A stretch of DNA of 64,000 nucleotides from Sipunculus nudus. Lineage: Eukaryota; Annelida; Sipuncula; Golfingiida; Sipunculidae. A program made the translations under genes and the position numbers. Each line of letters begins with the position of its first letter. The stretch's first letter is position 1. The stretch lies in the NCBI GenBank assembly GCA_026874595.1, contig CM049308.1, positions 37,096,527-37,160,526 of the forward strand. The letters are read 5' to 3'. The notes under the pieces are model-generated. The model saw only the letters and a list, made by a program, of their open reading frames with translations. It was not told the origin of the DNA and made no database searches. This document shows positions 40,801 through 54,500 of the stretch, in pieces.

Positions 40801-41850
40801 AAACATAACAAATCACAGCGTGTGTGGAGGTCGTAGAAAGTCGTAGACAATAACAAATCACAGCGTGTGGAGGTCGTAGAAAGGCGTAGACAATAATAAC
40901 AAATCACAGCGTGTGTGGAGGTCGTAGAAAGTCGTAGACAATTACAAACCACAGTGTGTGGAGGTCGTAGGTAATAACAAATCACAGCGTGTGTGGAGGT
41001 CGTAGAAAGTCGTAGACAATAACAAATCACAGCGTGTGGAGGTCGTAGAAAGGCGTAGACAATAATAACAAATCACAGCGTGTGTGGAGGTCGTAGAAAG
41101 TCGTAGACAATTACAAACCACAGTGTGTGTGGAGGTCGTAGGTAATAACAAATCACAGCGTGTGTGGAGGTCGTAGAAAGTCGTAGACAATTACAAACCA
41201 CAGCGTGTGGAGGTCGTAAAAAGTCATAAACATAACAAATCACAGCGTGTGTTGAGGTCGTAGACAATAACAAATCACAGCGAGTGTTGAGGTAACAGAA
41301 AGTCGAAGACAATGGTCACAAATCACAGCGTGTGTGGAGGTCACAGAAAGTCATAAACATAACAATCACAGCGTGTGTGGAGGTCGTAGAAAGTCGTAGA
41401 CAATAAAAAAATAACAGCGTGTGGAGGTCGTAGAAAGGCGTAGACAATAATAACAAATCACAGCGTGTGTGGAGGTCGTAGAAAGTCGTAGACAATTACA
41501 AACCACAGCGTGTGGAGGTCGTAGAAAGTCATAAACATAACAAATCACAGCGTGTGTTGAGGTCGTAGACAATAACAAATCACAGCGAGTGTTGAGGTAA
41601 CAGAAAGTCGAAGACAATGGTCACAAGTCACAGCGTGTGTGGAGGTCACAGAAAGTCATAAACATAACAAATCACAGCGTGTGTGGAGGTCGTAGAAAGT
41701 CGTAGACAATGACAAATCACAGCGTGTGGAGGTCGTAGAAAGGCGTAGACAATTATAACAAATCACAGCGTGTGTGGAGGTCGTAGAAAGTCGTAGACAA
41801 TTACAAACCACAGTGTGTGTGGAGGTCGTAGGTAATAACAAATCACAGCG
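37811..41850. repeat. Array block, family B monomers
   Basis: It matches 17,761-21,040 at an offset of 20,057 bp and carries one full marker cassette (40,200-40,427). It lacks the 2,074-bp and 861-bp expansions of copy 1. Confidence 0.75.
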
Positions 41851-42610
41851 TGTGTGGAGGTCGTAGATAATAACAAATCACAGCGTGTGTGGAGGTCGTA
41901 GATAATAACAAATCACAGCTTGTGTGGAGGTCGTAGACAATAACAAATCACAGTTAGTGTGGAGTTAACAGCTAGTCGTAGAACGATGGTAACAAATCAC
42001 AGCGTGTGTGGAGGTAAAAGAAAATCGTAGACAATGATGAAAAATCACAGCGTGTGTGAAGGTCGTAGAAAGTCGTAGACAATAACAAATCCCTGTGTGT
42101 GGTCGTAGAAAGTCGCAGACAATAACAAATTACAGCATGTGTGGAAGTCGTAGAAAGTCGTAGACAATAGCGAATCAGGGCGTGTGTGGAGGTCGCAGAA
42201 AGTTGTAGACAATGATAACAAATCACAGCGTGTGTGGATATCGCAAACAGGTCGTAGATATAACAAATCACCGTGTGTGTGGAGGTAACAGAAAGTGGTT
42301 GACAATGATAACAAATCACAGCGTGTGTGGAGGTAACAGAAAGTTGTAGACTATAATAACAAATCACAGCGTGTGTGGATGTCGCAAATAAGTCGTAGAT
42401 ATAACAAATCACAGCATGTGTGGAGGTAACAGAAAGTGGTAGACAATGATAACAAATCACAGCGTGTGTGGAGGTCGCAGAAAGTCCTAAACATAACAAA
42501 CACAGCGTGTGTGGAGGTAACAGAAAGTGGTAGACAATGATAACAAATCACAGCGTGTGTGGAGGTCGCAGAAAGTCATAAACATAACAAACACAGCGTG
42601 TGTGAAGGTC
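41851..42610. repeat. Array block, family A monomers
   Basis: One GATATC marker lies at about 42,237. The block ends abruptly where an A-type monomer (GTGTGAAGGTCGTAGACAAT) runs into B-type TACAAACCACAG. This is the junction of the 1,508-bp duplication. Confidence 0.75.
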
Positions 42611-43360
42611 GTAGACAATTACAAACCACAGTGTGTGTGGAGGTCGTAGGTAATAACAAATCACAGCGTGTGTGGAGGTCGTAGAAAGTCGTAGACAATT
42701 ACAAACCACAGCGTGTGGAGGTCGTAAAAAGTCATAAACATAACAAATCACAGCGTGTGTTGAGGTCGTAGACAATAACAAATCACAGCGAGTGTTGAGG
42801 TAACAGAAAGTCGAAGACAATGGTCACAAATCACAGCGTGTGTGGAGGTCACAGAAAGTCATAAACATAACAATCACAGCGTGTGTGGAGGTCGTAGAAA
42901 GTCGTAGACAATAAAAAAATAACAGCGTGTGGAGGTCGTAGAAAGGCGTAGACAATAATAACAAATCACAGCGTGTGTGGAGGTCGTAGAAAGTCGTAGA
43001 CAATTACAAACCACAGCGTGTGGAGGTCGTAGAAAGTCATAAACATAACAAATCACAGCGTGTGTTGAGGTCGTAGACAATAACAAATCACAGCGAGTGT
43101 TGAGGTAACAGAAAGTCGAAGACAATGGTCACAAGTCACAGCGTGTGTGGAGGTCACAGAAAGTCATAAACATAACAAATCACAGCGTGTGTGGAGGTCG
43201 TAGAAAGTCGTAGACAATGACAAATCACAGCGTGTGGAGGTCGTAGAAAGGCGTAGACAATTATAACAAATCACAGCGTGTGTGGAGGTCGTAGAAAGTC
43301 GTAGACAATTACAAACCACAGTGTGTGTGGAGGTCGTAGGTAATAACAAATCACAGCGTG
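42611..43360. repeat. Array block, family B monomers
   Basis: This is the B part of copy 2 of the 1,508-bp unit. It shares with copy 1 the unusual run AATAAAAAAATAACAGCG (41,403 and 42,911). Confidence 0.75.
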
Positions 43361-45010
43361 TGTGGAGGTCGTAGATAATAACAAATCACAGCGTGTGTGG
43401 AGGTCGTAGATAATAACAAATCACAGCTTGTGTGGAGGTCGTAGACAATAACAAATCACAGTTAGTGTGGAGTTAACAGCTAGTCGTAGAACGATGGTAA
43501 CAAATCACAGCGTGTGTGGAGGTAAAAGAAAATCGTAGACAATGATGAAAAATCACAGCGTGTGTGAAGGTCGTAGAAAGTCGTAGACAATAACAAATCC
43601 CTGTGTGTGGTCGTAGAAAGTCGCAGACAATAACAAATTACAGCATGTGTGGAAGTCGTAGAAAGTCGTAGACAATAGCGAATCAGGGCGTGTGTGGAGG
43701 TCGCAGAAAGTTGTAGACAATGATAACAAATCACAGCGTGTGTGGATATCGCAAACAGGTCGTAGATATAACAAATCACCGTGTGTGTGGAGGTAACAGA
43801 AAGTGGTTGACAATGATAACAAATCACAGCGTGTGTGGAGGTAACAGAAAGTTGTAGACTATAATAACAAATCACAGCGTGTGTGGATGTCGCAAATAAG
43901 TCGTAGATATAACAAATCACAGCATGTGTGGAGGTAACAGAAAGTGGTAGACAATGATAACAAATCACAGCGTGTGTGGAGGTCGCAGAAAGTCCTAAAC
44001 ATAACAAACACAGCGTGTGTGGAGGTAACAGAAAGTGGTAGACAATGATAACAAATCACAGCGTGTGTGGAGGTCGCAGAAAGTCATAAACATAACAAAC
44101 ACAGCGTGTGTGAAGGTCGTAGACAATAACAAATCACAGCGTGTGTGGGGGTCGTAGATAATAACAAATCACAGCGTGTGTGGAGGTCGTAGATAATAAC
44201 AAATCACAGCTTGTGTGGAGGTCGTAGACAATAACAAATCACAGTTAATGTGGAGTTAACAGTTAGTCGTAGAACAATGGTAACAAATCACAGCGTGTGT
44301 GGAGGTTAAAAGAAAATCGTAGACAATGATAACAAATCACAGCGTGTGTGGAGGTCGCAGAAAGTCATAAACATAATAAATCACAGCGAGTGTGGAGGTC
44401 GTAGAAAGTCGTAGACAATAATAACAAATCACAGCGTGTGTCGAGGTCGTAGACAATAACAAATCACAGCGAGTGTGGAGGTAACAGAAAATCGTAGACA
44501 ATGGTAACAAATCACAGCGTGTGTGGAGGTCGCAATAAGTCGTAGACAATAACAAATCACAGCGTGTGTGGAGGTCGCAGAAAGTCCTAAACATAACAAA
44601 CACAGCGTGTGTGGAGGTCGTAGACAATAACTAATCACAGCGTGTGTGGATGTCGTAGATAATAACAAATCACAGCGTGTGTGGAGGTCGTAGATAATAA
44701 TAAGTCACAGCTTGTGTGGAGGTCGCAGAAAGTTGTAGACAATAACAAATCACAGCGTGTGTGGAGGTAACAGAAAGTTGTAGACAATAATAACAAATCA
44801 CAGCGTGTGTGGATGTCGCAAAAAAGTCGTAGATAAAACAAATCACAGCGTGTGTGGAGGTCGCAAAAAGTCGTAGACAATAACAAATCACAGCGTGTGT
44901 GGAGGTAACAGAAAGTGGTAGACAATGATAACAAATCACAGCGTGTGTGGAGGTCGCAGAAAATCATAAATATAACAAACACAGCGTGTGTGAAGGTCGT
45001 AGACAATAAC
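43361..45010. repeat. Array block, family A monomers
   Basis: A GATATC marker lies at about 43,745, and GTTAAC monomers near 43,470 and 44,255. Beyond about 44,117 it continues into A-type sequence that is absent from the end of the first 1,508-bp copy. Confidence 0.75.
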
Positions 45011-48000
45011 AAATCACAGCGTGTGTGGAGGTCGTAGAAAGTCGAAGACAATAACAAATCACAGCGTGTGGAGGTCGTAGAAAGGCGTAGACAATAATAA
45101 CAAATCACAGCGTGTGTGGAGGTCGTAGAAAGTCGTAGACAATTACAAACCACAGTGTGTGTGGAGGTCGTAGGTAATAACAAATCACAGCGTGTGTGGA
45201 GGTCGTAGAAAGTCGTAGACAATTACAAATCACAGCGTGTGGAGGTCGTAGAAAGTCATAAACATAACAAATCACAGCGTGTGTTGAGGTCGTAGACAAT
45301 AACAAATGACGGCGAGTGTTGAGGTAACAGAAAGTCGAAGACAATGGTCACAAATCACAGCGTGTGTGGAGGTCACAGAAAGTCATAAACATAACAATCA
45401 CAGCGTGTGTGGAGGTCGTAGAAAGTCGTAGACAATAACAAATCACAGCGTGTGGAGGTCGTAGAAAGGCGTAGACAATAATAACAAATCACAGCGTGTG
45501 TGGAGGTCGTAGAAAGTCGTAGACAATTACAAACCACAGCGTGTGGAGGTCGTAGAAACTCGTAGACAATGATAAAAAATCACAGCGTGTGTGGAGGTCG
45601 CAGAAAGTCATAAACATAATAAATCACAGCGAGTGTGGAGGTCGTAGAAAGTCGTAGACAATAATAAGAAATCACAGCGTGTGTGGAGGTCGTAGAAAGT
45701 CATAAACATAACAAATCACAGCGTGTGTTGAGGTCGTAGACAATAACAAATCACAGCGAGTGTTGAGGTAACAGAAAGTCGAAGACAATGGTCACAAATC
45801 ACAGCGTGTATGGAGGTCACAGAAAGTCATAAACATAACAAATCACAGCGTGTGTGGAGGTCGTAGAAAGTCGTAGACAATAACAAATCACAGCGTGTGG
45901 AGGTCGTAGAAAGGCGTAGACAATAATAACAAATCACAGCGTGTGTGGAGGTCGTAGAAAGTCGTAGACAATTACAAACCACAGTGTGTGGAGGTCGTAG
46001 GTAATAACAAATCACAGCGTGTGTGGAGGTCGTAGAAAGTCGTAGACAATAACAAATCACAGCGTGTGGAGGTCGTAGAAAGGCGTAGACAATAATAACA
46101 AATCACAGCGTGTGTGGAGGTCGTAGAAAGTCGTAGACAATTACAAACCACAGTGTGTGTAGAGGTCGTAGGTAATAACAAATCACAGCGTGTGTGGAGG
46201 TCGTAGAAAGTCGTAGACAATTACAAACCACAGCGTGTGGAGGTCGTAGAAAGTCATAAACATAACAAATCACAGCGTGTGTTGAGGTCGTAGACAATAA
46301 CAAATCACAGCGAGGGTTGAGGTAACAGAAAGTCGAAGACAATGGTCACAAATCACAGCGTGTGTGGAGGTCACAGAAAGTCATAAACATAACAATCACA
46401 GCGTGTGTGGAGGTCGTAGAAAGTCGTAGACAATAACAAATCACAGCGTGTGGAGGTCGTAGAAAGGCGTAGACAATAATAACAAATCACAGCGTGTGTG
46501 GAGGTCGTAGAAAGTCGTAGACAATTACAAACCACAGCGTGTGGAGGTCGTAGAAAGTCATAAACATAACAAATCACAGCGTGTGTTGAGGTCGTAGACA
46601 ATAACAAATCACAGCGAGTGTTGAGGTAACAGAAAGTCGAAGACAATGGTCATAAATCACAGCGTGTGTGGAGGTCACAGAAAGTCATAAACATAACAAA
46701 TCACAGCGTGTGTGGAGGTCGTAGAAAGTCGTAGACAATAACAAATCACAGCGTGTGGAGGTCGTAGAAAGGCGTAGACAATAATAACAAATCACAGCGT
46801 GTGTGGAGGTCGTAGAAAGTCGTAGACAATTACAAACCACAGCGTGTGGAGGTCGTAGAAAGTCATAAACATAACAAATCACAGCGTTTGTTGAGGTCGT
46901 AGACAATAACAAATCACAGCGAGTGTTGAGGTAACAGAAAGTCGAAGACAATGGTCACAAATCACAGCGTGTGTGGAGGTCACAGAAAGTCATAAACATA
47001 ACAAATCACAGCGTGTGTGGAGGTCGTAGAAAGTCGTAGACAATAACAAATCACAGCGTGTGGAGGTCGTAAAAAGGCGTAGACAATTATAACAAATCAC
47101 AGCGTGTGTGGAGGTCGTAGAAAGTCGTAGACAATTACAAACCACAGTGTGTGTGGAGGTCGTAGGTAATAACAAATCACAGCGTGTGTGGAGGTCGTAG
47201 AAAGTCGTAGACAATTACAAACCACAGTGTGTGTGGAGGTCGTAGGTAATAACAAATCACAGCGTGTGTGGAGGTCGTAGAAAGTCGTAGACAATAACAA
47301 ATCACAGCGTGTGGAGGTCGTAGACAATAACAAACCACAGAGTGTGTGTAGGTCGTAGAAAGTCGTAGACAATAATAAAACACAGTGCGTGGTCGTAGAA
47401 AGTCATAGACAATAACAAATCACAGCGTGTGTGGAGGTCGAAGAAAGTCGTAGATTACAACAAATCACAGCGTGTGGAGGTCGTAGAAAGGCGTAGACAA
47501 TAATAACAAATCACAGCGTGTGTGGAGGTCGTAAAAAGTCGTAGACAATTACAAACCACAGCGTGTGGAGGTCGTAGAAACTCGTAGACAATGATAAAAA
47601 ATCACAGCGTGTGTGGAGGTCGCAGAAAGTCATAAACATAATAAATCACAGCGAGTGTGGAGGTCGTAGAAAGTCGTAGACAATAATAAGAAATCACAGC
47701 GTGTGTGGAGGTCGTAGAAAGTCATAAACATAACAAATCACAGCGTGTGTTGAGGTCGTAGACAATAACAAATCACAGCGAGTGTTGAGGTAACAGAAAG
47801 TCGAAGACAATGGTCACAAATCACAGCGTGTGTGGAGGTCACAGAAAGTCATAAACATAACAAATCACAGCGTGTGTGGAGGTCGTAGAAAGTCGTAGAC
47901 AATAACAAATCACAGCGTGTGGAGGTCGTAGAAAGGCGTAGACAATAATAACAAATCACAGCGTGTGTGGAGGTCGTAGAAAGTCGTAGACAATTACAAA

Positions 48001-51000
48001 CCACAGTGTGTGGAGGTCGTAGGTAATAACAAATCACAGCGTGTGTGGAGGTCGTAGAAAGTCGTAGACAATAACAAATCACAGCGTGTGGAGGTCGTAG
48101 AAAGGCGTAGACAATAATAACAAATCACAGCGTGTGTGGAGGTCGTAGAAAGTCGTAGACAATTACAAACCACAGTGTGTGTAGAGGTCGTAGGTAATAA
48201 CAAATCACAGCGTGTGTGGAGGTCGTAGAAAGTCGTAGACAATTACAAACCACAGCGTGTGGAGGTCGTAGAAAGTCATAAACATAACAAATCACAGCGT
48301 GTGTTGAGGTCGTAGACAATAACAAATCACAGCGAGGGTTGAGGTAACAGAAAGTCGAAGACAATGGTCACAAATCACAGCGTGTGTGGAGGTCACAGAA
48401 AGTCATAAACATAACAATCACAGCGTGTGTGGAGGTCGTAGAAAGTCGTAGACAATAACAAATCACAGCGTGTGGAGGTCGTAGAAAGGCGTAGACAATA
48501 ATAACAAATCACAGCGTGTGTGGAGGTCGTAGAAAGTCGTAGACAATTACAAACCACAGCGTGTGGAGGTCGTAGAAAGTCATAAACATAACAAATCACA
48601 GCGTGTGTTGAGGTCGTAGACAATAACAAATCACAGCGAGTGTTGAGGTAACAGAAAGTCGAAGACAATGGTCATAAATCACAGCGTGTGTGGAGGTCAC
48701 AGAAAGTCATAAACATAACAAATCACAGCGTGTGTGGAGGTCGTAGAAAGTCGTAGACAATAACAAATCACAGCGTGTGGAGGTCGTAGAAAGGCGTAGA
48801 CAATAATAACAAATCACAGCGTGTGTGGAGGTCGTAGAAAGTCGTAGACAATTACAAACCACAGCGTGTGGAGGTCGTAGAAAGTCATAAACATAACAAA
48901 TCACAGCGTTTGTTGAGGTCGTAGACAATAACAAATCACAGCGAGTGTTGAGGTAACAGAAAGTCGAAGACAATGGTCACAAATCACAGCGTGTGTGGAG
49001 GTCACAGAAAGTCATAAACATAACAAATCACAGCGTGTGTGGAGGTCGTAGAAAGTCGTAGACAATAACAAATCACAGCGTGTGGAGGTCGTAAAAAGGC
49101 GTAGACAATTATAACAAATCACAGCGTGTGTGGAGGTCGTAGAAAGTCGTAGACAATTACAAACCACAGTGTGTGTGGAGGTCGTAGGTAATAACAAATC
49201 ACAGCGTGTGTGGAGGTCGTAGAAAGTCGTAGACAATTACAAACCACAGTGTGTGTGGAGGTCGTAGGTAATAACAAATCACAGCGTGTGTGGAGGTCGT
49301 AGAAAGTCGTAGACAATAACAAATCACAGCGTGTGGAGGTCGTAGACAATAACAAACCACAGAGTGTGTGTAGGTCGTAGAAAGTCGTAGACAATAATAA
49401 AACACAGTGCGTGGTCGTAGAAAGTCATAGACAATAACAAATCACAGCGTGTGTGGAGGTCGAAGAAAGTCGTAGATTACAACAAATCACAGCGTGTGGA
49501 GGTCGTAGAAAGGCGTAGACAATAATAACAAATCACAGCGTGTGTGGAGGTCGTAAAAAGTCGTAGACAATTACAAACCACAGCGTGTGGAGGTCGTAGA
49601 AACTCGTAGACAATGATAAAAAATCACAGCGTGTGTGGAGGTCGCAGAAAGTCATAAACATAATAAATCACAGCGAGTGTGGAGGTCGTAGAAAGTCGTA
49701 GACAATAATAAGAAATCACAGCGTGTGTGGAGGTCGTAGAAAGTCATAAACATAACAAATCACAGCGTGTGTTGAGGTCGTAGACAATAACAAATCACAG
49801 CGAGTGTTGAGGTAACAGAAAGTCGAAGACAATGGTCACAAATCACAGCGTGTGTGGAGGTCACAGAAAGTCATAAACATAACAAATCACAGCGTGTGTG
49901 GAGGTCGTAGAAAGTCGTAGACAATAACAAATCACAGCGTGTGGAGGTCGTAGAAAGGCGTAGACAATAATAACAAATCACAGCGTGTGTGGAGGTCGTA
50001 GAAAGTCGTAGACAATTACAAACCACAGTGTGTGGAGGTCGTAGGTAATAACAAATCACAGCGTGTGTGGAGGTCGTAGAAAGTCGTAGACAATAACAAA
50101 TCACAGCGTGTGGAGGTCGTAGAAAGGCGTAGACAATAATAACAAATCACAGCGTGTGTGGAGGTCGTAGAAAGTCGTAGACAATTACAAACCACAGTGT
50201 GTGTGGAGGTCGTAGGTAATAACAAATCACAGCGTGTGTGGAGGTCGTAGAAAGTCGTAGACAATTACAAACCACAGCGTGTGGAGGTCGTAGAAAGTCA
50301 TAAACATAACAAATCACAGCGTGTGTTGAGGTCGTAGACAATAACAAATCACAGCGAGGGTTGAGGTAACAGAAAGTCGAAGACAATGGTCACAAATCAC
50401 AGCGTGTGTGGAGGTCACAGAAAGTCATAAACATAACAATCACAGCGTGTGTGGAGGTCGTAGAAAGTCGTAGACAATAACAAATCACAGCGTGTGGAGG
50501 TCGTAGAAAGGCGTAGACAATAATAACAAATCACAGCGTGTGTGGAGGTCGTAGAAAGTCGTAGACAATTACAAACCACAGCGTGTGGAGGTCGTAGAAA
50601 GTCATAAACATAACAAATCACAGCGTGTGTTGAGGTCGTAGACAATAACAAATCACAGCGAGTGTTGAGGTAACAGAAAGTCGAAGACAATGGTCACAAA
50701 TCACAGCGTGTGTGGAGGTCACAGAAAGTCATAAACATAACAAATCACAGCGTGTGTGGAGGTCGTAGAAAGTCGTAGACAATAACAAATCACAGCGTGT
50801 GGAGGTCGTAGAAAGGCGTAGACAATAATAACAAATCACAGCGTGTGTGGAGGTCGTAGAAAGTCGTAGACAATTACAAACCACAGCGTGTGGAGGTCGT
50901 AGAAAGTCATAAACATAACAAATCACAGCGTTTGTTGAGGTCGTAGACAATAACAAATCACAGCGAGTGTTGAGGTAACAGAAAGTCGAAGACAATGGTC

Positions 51001-51375
51001 ACAAATCACAGCGTGTGTGGAGGTCACAGAAAGTCATAAACATAACAAATCACAGCGTGTGTGGAGGTCGTAGAAAGTCGTAGACAATAACAAATCACAG
51101 CGTGTGGAGGTCGTAAAAAGGCGTAGACAATTATAACAAATCACAGCGTGTGTGGAGGTCGTAGAAAGTCGTAGACAATTACAAACCACAGTGTGTGTGG
51201 AGGTCGTAGGTAATAACAAATCACAGCGTGTGTGGAGGTCGTAGAAAGTCGTAGACAATTACAAACCACAGTGTGTGTGGAGGTCGTAGGTAATAACAAA
51301 TCACAGCGTGTGTGGAGGTCGTAGAAAGTCGTAGACAATAACAAATCACAGCGTGTGGAGGTCGTAGACAATAAC
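45011..51375. repeat. Array block, family B monomers
   Basis: This block is dominated by three tandem copies of a 2,022-bp unit (45,447-51,512). Two truncated marker cassettes (47,336-47,468 and 49,358-49,490) each end at the unit junction. Confidence 0.75.
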
Positions 51376-51512
51376 AAACCACAGAGTGTGTGTAGGTCGT
51401 AGAAAGTCGTAGACAATAACAAAACACAGTGCGTGGTCGTAGAAAGTCATAGACAATAACAAATCACAGCGTGTGTGGAGGTCGAAGAAAGTCGTAGATT
51501 ACAACAAATCAC
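45447..51512. repeat. Higher-order repeat: three tandem copies of a 2,022-bp unit
   Basis: Units are about 45,447-47,468, 47,469-49,490 and 49,491-51,512. At the two internal junctions TAGATTACAACAAATCACAG continues as CGTGTGGAGG. At the end of copy 3 (51,512) the same sequence continues as CTTGTGTGGAAG, as it does at 13.6, 20.3, 28.9 and 35.8 kb. Copies 1 and 2 share variants absent from copy 3 (GTGTAGAGGTCG, GGTCATAAATC, ACAATAATAAAACACAG). Copies 2 and 3 share TCGTAAAAAGTCG near their left ends. Confidence 0.9.
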
Positions 51513-54500
51513 AGCTTGTGTGGAAGTCGTAGAAATTAGAAGACAACAGCAAATCAGAGCGTGTGTGGAGGTCGTAGAAAATCGTAGACAATAATAAAAA
51601 ATCACAGCGTGTGTGAAGGTCGTAGAAAGTCGTAGACAATAACAAATCACTGTGTGTGGTCGTAGAAAGTCGCAGACAATAACAAATTACAGCATGTGTG
51701 GAAGTCGTAGAAAGTCGTAGACAATAGCGAATCAGGGCGTGTGTGGAGGTCGCAGAACGTTGTAGACAATGATAACAAATCACAGCGTGTGTGGATATCG
51801 CAAACAAGTCGTAGATATAACAAATCACCGTGTGTGTGGAGGTAACAGAAAGTGGTTGACAATGATAACAAATCACAGCGTGTGTGGAGGTAACAGAAAG
51901 TTGTAGACTATAATAACAAATCACAGCGTGTGTGGATGTCGCAAATAAGTCGTAGATATAACAAATCACAGCATGTGTGGAGGTAACAGAAAGTGGTAGA
52001 GAATGATAACAAATCACAGCGTGTGTGGAGGTCGCAGAAAGTCCTAAACATAACAAACACAGCGTGTGTGGAGGTCGTAGACAATAACAAATCACAGCGG
52101 TGTGGAGGTCGCAGAAAGTTGTAGACAATAACAAGTCACAGCTTGTGTGGAGGTCGCAGAAAGTTGTAGACAATAACAAATCACAGCGTGTGTGGAGGTA
52201 ACAGAAAGTTGTAGACAATAATAACAAATCACAGCGTGTGTGGATGTCGCAAAAAAGTCGTAGATAAAACAAATCACAGCGTGTGTGGAGGTCGCAAAAA
52301 GTCGTAGACAATAACAAATTACAGCGTGTGTGGAGGTAACAGAAAGTGGTAGACAATGATAACAAATCACAGCGTGTGTGGAGGTCGCAGAAAGTCATAA
52401 ACATAACAAACACAGCGTGTGTGAAGGTCATAGACAATAACAAATCACAGCGTGTGTGGGGGTCGTAGATAACAACAAATCACAGCGTGTGTGGAGGTCG
52501 TAGATAATAACAAATCACAGCTTATGTGGAGGTCGTAGACAATAACAAATCACAGTTAGTGTGGAGTTAACAGTTAGTCGTAGAACAATGGTAACAAATC
52601 ACAGCGTGTGTGGAGGTAAAAGAAAATCGTAGACAATGATAACAAATCACAGCGTGCGTGGAGGTCGCAGAAAGTCATAAACATAATAAATCACAGCGAG
52701 TGTGGAGGTCGTAGAAAGTCGTAGACAATAATAACAAATCACAGCGGGTGTCGAGGTCGTAGACAATAACAAATCACAGCGTGTGTGGAGGTCGCAAAAA
52801 GTCGTAGACAATAACAAATCACAGCGTGTGTGGAGGTAACAGAAAGTGGTAGACAATGATAACAAATCACAGCGTGTGTGGAGGTCGCAGAAAATCATAA
52901 ATATAACAAACACAGCGTGTGTGAAGGTCGTAGACAATAACAAATCACAGCGTGTGTGGGGGTCGTAGATAATAACAAATCACAGCGTGTGTGGAGGTCG
53001 TAGATAATAACAAATCACAGCTTGTGTGGAGGTCGTAGACAATAACAAATCACAGTTAGTGTGGAGTTAACAGCTAGTCGTAGAACGATGGTAACAAATC
53101 ACAGCGTGTGTGGAGGTAAAAGAAAATCGTAGACAATGATAAAAAATCACAGCGTGTGTGAAGGTCGTAGAAAGTCGTAGACAATAACAAATCCCTGTGT
53201 GTGGTCGTAGAAAGTCGCAGACAATAACAAATTACAGCATGTGTGGAAGTCGTAGAAAGTTGTAGACAATAGCGAATCAGGGCGTGTGTGGAGGTCGAAG
53301 AAAGTTGTAGACAATGATAACAAATCACAGCGTGTGTGGATATCGCAAACAAGTCGTAGATATAACAAATCACCGTGTGTGTGGAGGTAACAGAAAGTGG
53401 TTGACAATGATAACAAATCACAGCGTGTGTGGAGGTCGCAGAAAGTCCTAAACATAACAAACACAGCGTGTGTGGAGGTCGTAGACAATAACAAATCACA
53501 GCGTGTGTGGAGGTCGTAGATAATAACAAGTCACAGCTTGTGTGGAGGTCGCAGAAAGTTGTAGACAATAACAAGTCACAGCTTGTGTGGAGGTCGCAGA
53601 AAGTTGTAGACAATAACAAATCACAGCGTGTGTGGAGGTAACAGAAAGTTGTAGACAATAATAACAAATCACAGCGTGTGTGGATGTCGCAAAAAAGTCG
53701 TAGATAAAACAAATCACAGCGTGTGTGGAGGTCGCAAAAAGTCGTAGACAGTGACAAATCACAGCGTGTGTGGAGGTAACAGAAAGTGGTAGACAATGAT
53801 AACAAATCACAGCGTGTGTGGAGGTCGCAGAAAGTCATAAATATAACAAACACAGCGTGTGTGAAGGTCGTAGACAATAACAAATCACAGCGTGTGTGGG
53901 GGTCGTAGATAATAACAAATCACAGCGTGTGTGGAGGTCGTAGATAATAACAAATCACAGCTTGTTTGGAGGTCGTAGACAATAACAAATCACAGTTAGT
54001 GTGGAGTTAACAGTTAGTCGTAGAACAATGGTAACAAATCACAGCGTGTGTGGAGGTTAAAAGAAAATCGTAGACAATGATAACAAATCACAGCGTGTGT
54101 GGAGGTCGCAGAAAGTCATAAACATAATAAATCACAGCGAGTGTGGAGGTCGTAGAAAGTCGTAGACAATAATAACAAATCACAGCGTGTGTCGAGGTCG
54201 TAGACAATAACAAATCACAGCGAGTGTGGAGGTAACAGAAAATCGTAGACAATGGTAACAAATCACAGCGTGTGTGGAGGTCGCAATAAGTCGTAGACAA
54301 TAACAAATCACAGCGTGTGTGGAGGTCGCAGAAAGTCCTAAACATAACAAACACAGCGTGTGTGGAGGTCGTAGACAATAACTAATCACAGCGTGTGTGG
54401 AGGTCGTAGATAATAACAAATCACAGCGTGTGTGGAGGTCGTAGATAATAACAAGTCACAGCTTGTGTGGAGGTCGCAGAAAGTTGTAGACAATAACAAA

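Larger units (their letters stand above)
41101..44116. repeat. Higher-order repeat: two tandem copies of a 1,508-bp unit
   Basis: Units are about 41,101-42,608 and 42,609-44,116. Both include the A-rich run at 41,403/42,911, the variant GGTCACAAGTCACAG (41,620/43,128) and GCAAACAGGTCG (42,243/43,751). Super-repeat copy 1 has one copy only, at about 24.6-26.0 kb. Confidence 0.85.
30516..53150. repeat. Super-repeat copy 2 (about 22.6 kb)
   Basis: This is the direct tandem neighbour of copy 1. It is 1,133 bp longer because it gained a rearranged 701 bp (32.2-33.3 kb), a 1,508-bp duplication, 475 bp near 46 kb and two extra 2,022-bp units. It lacks 2,146 bp and 3,450 bp that are present in copy 1. 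At about 53,150 the sequence jumps back to an internal phase of the repeat. Confidence 0.8.
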
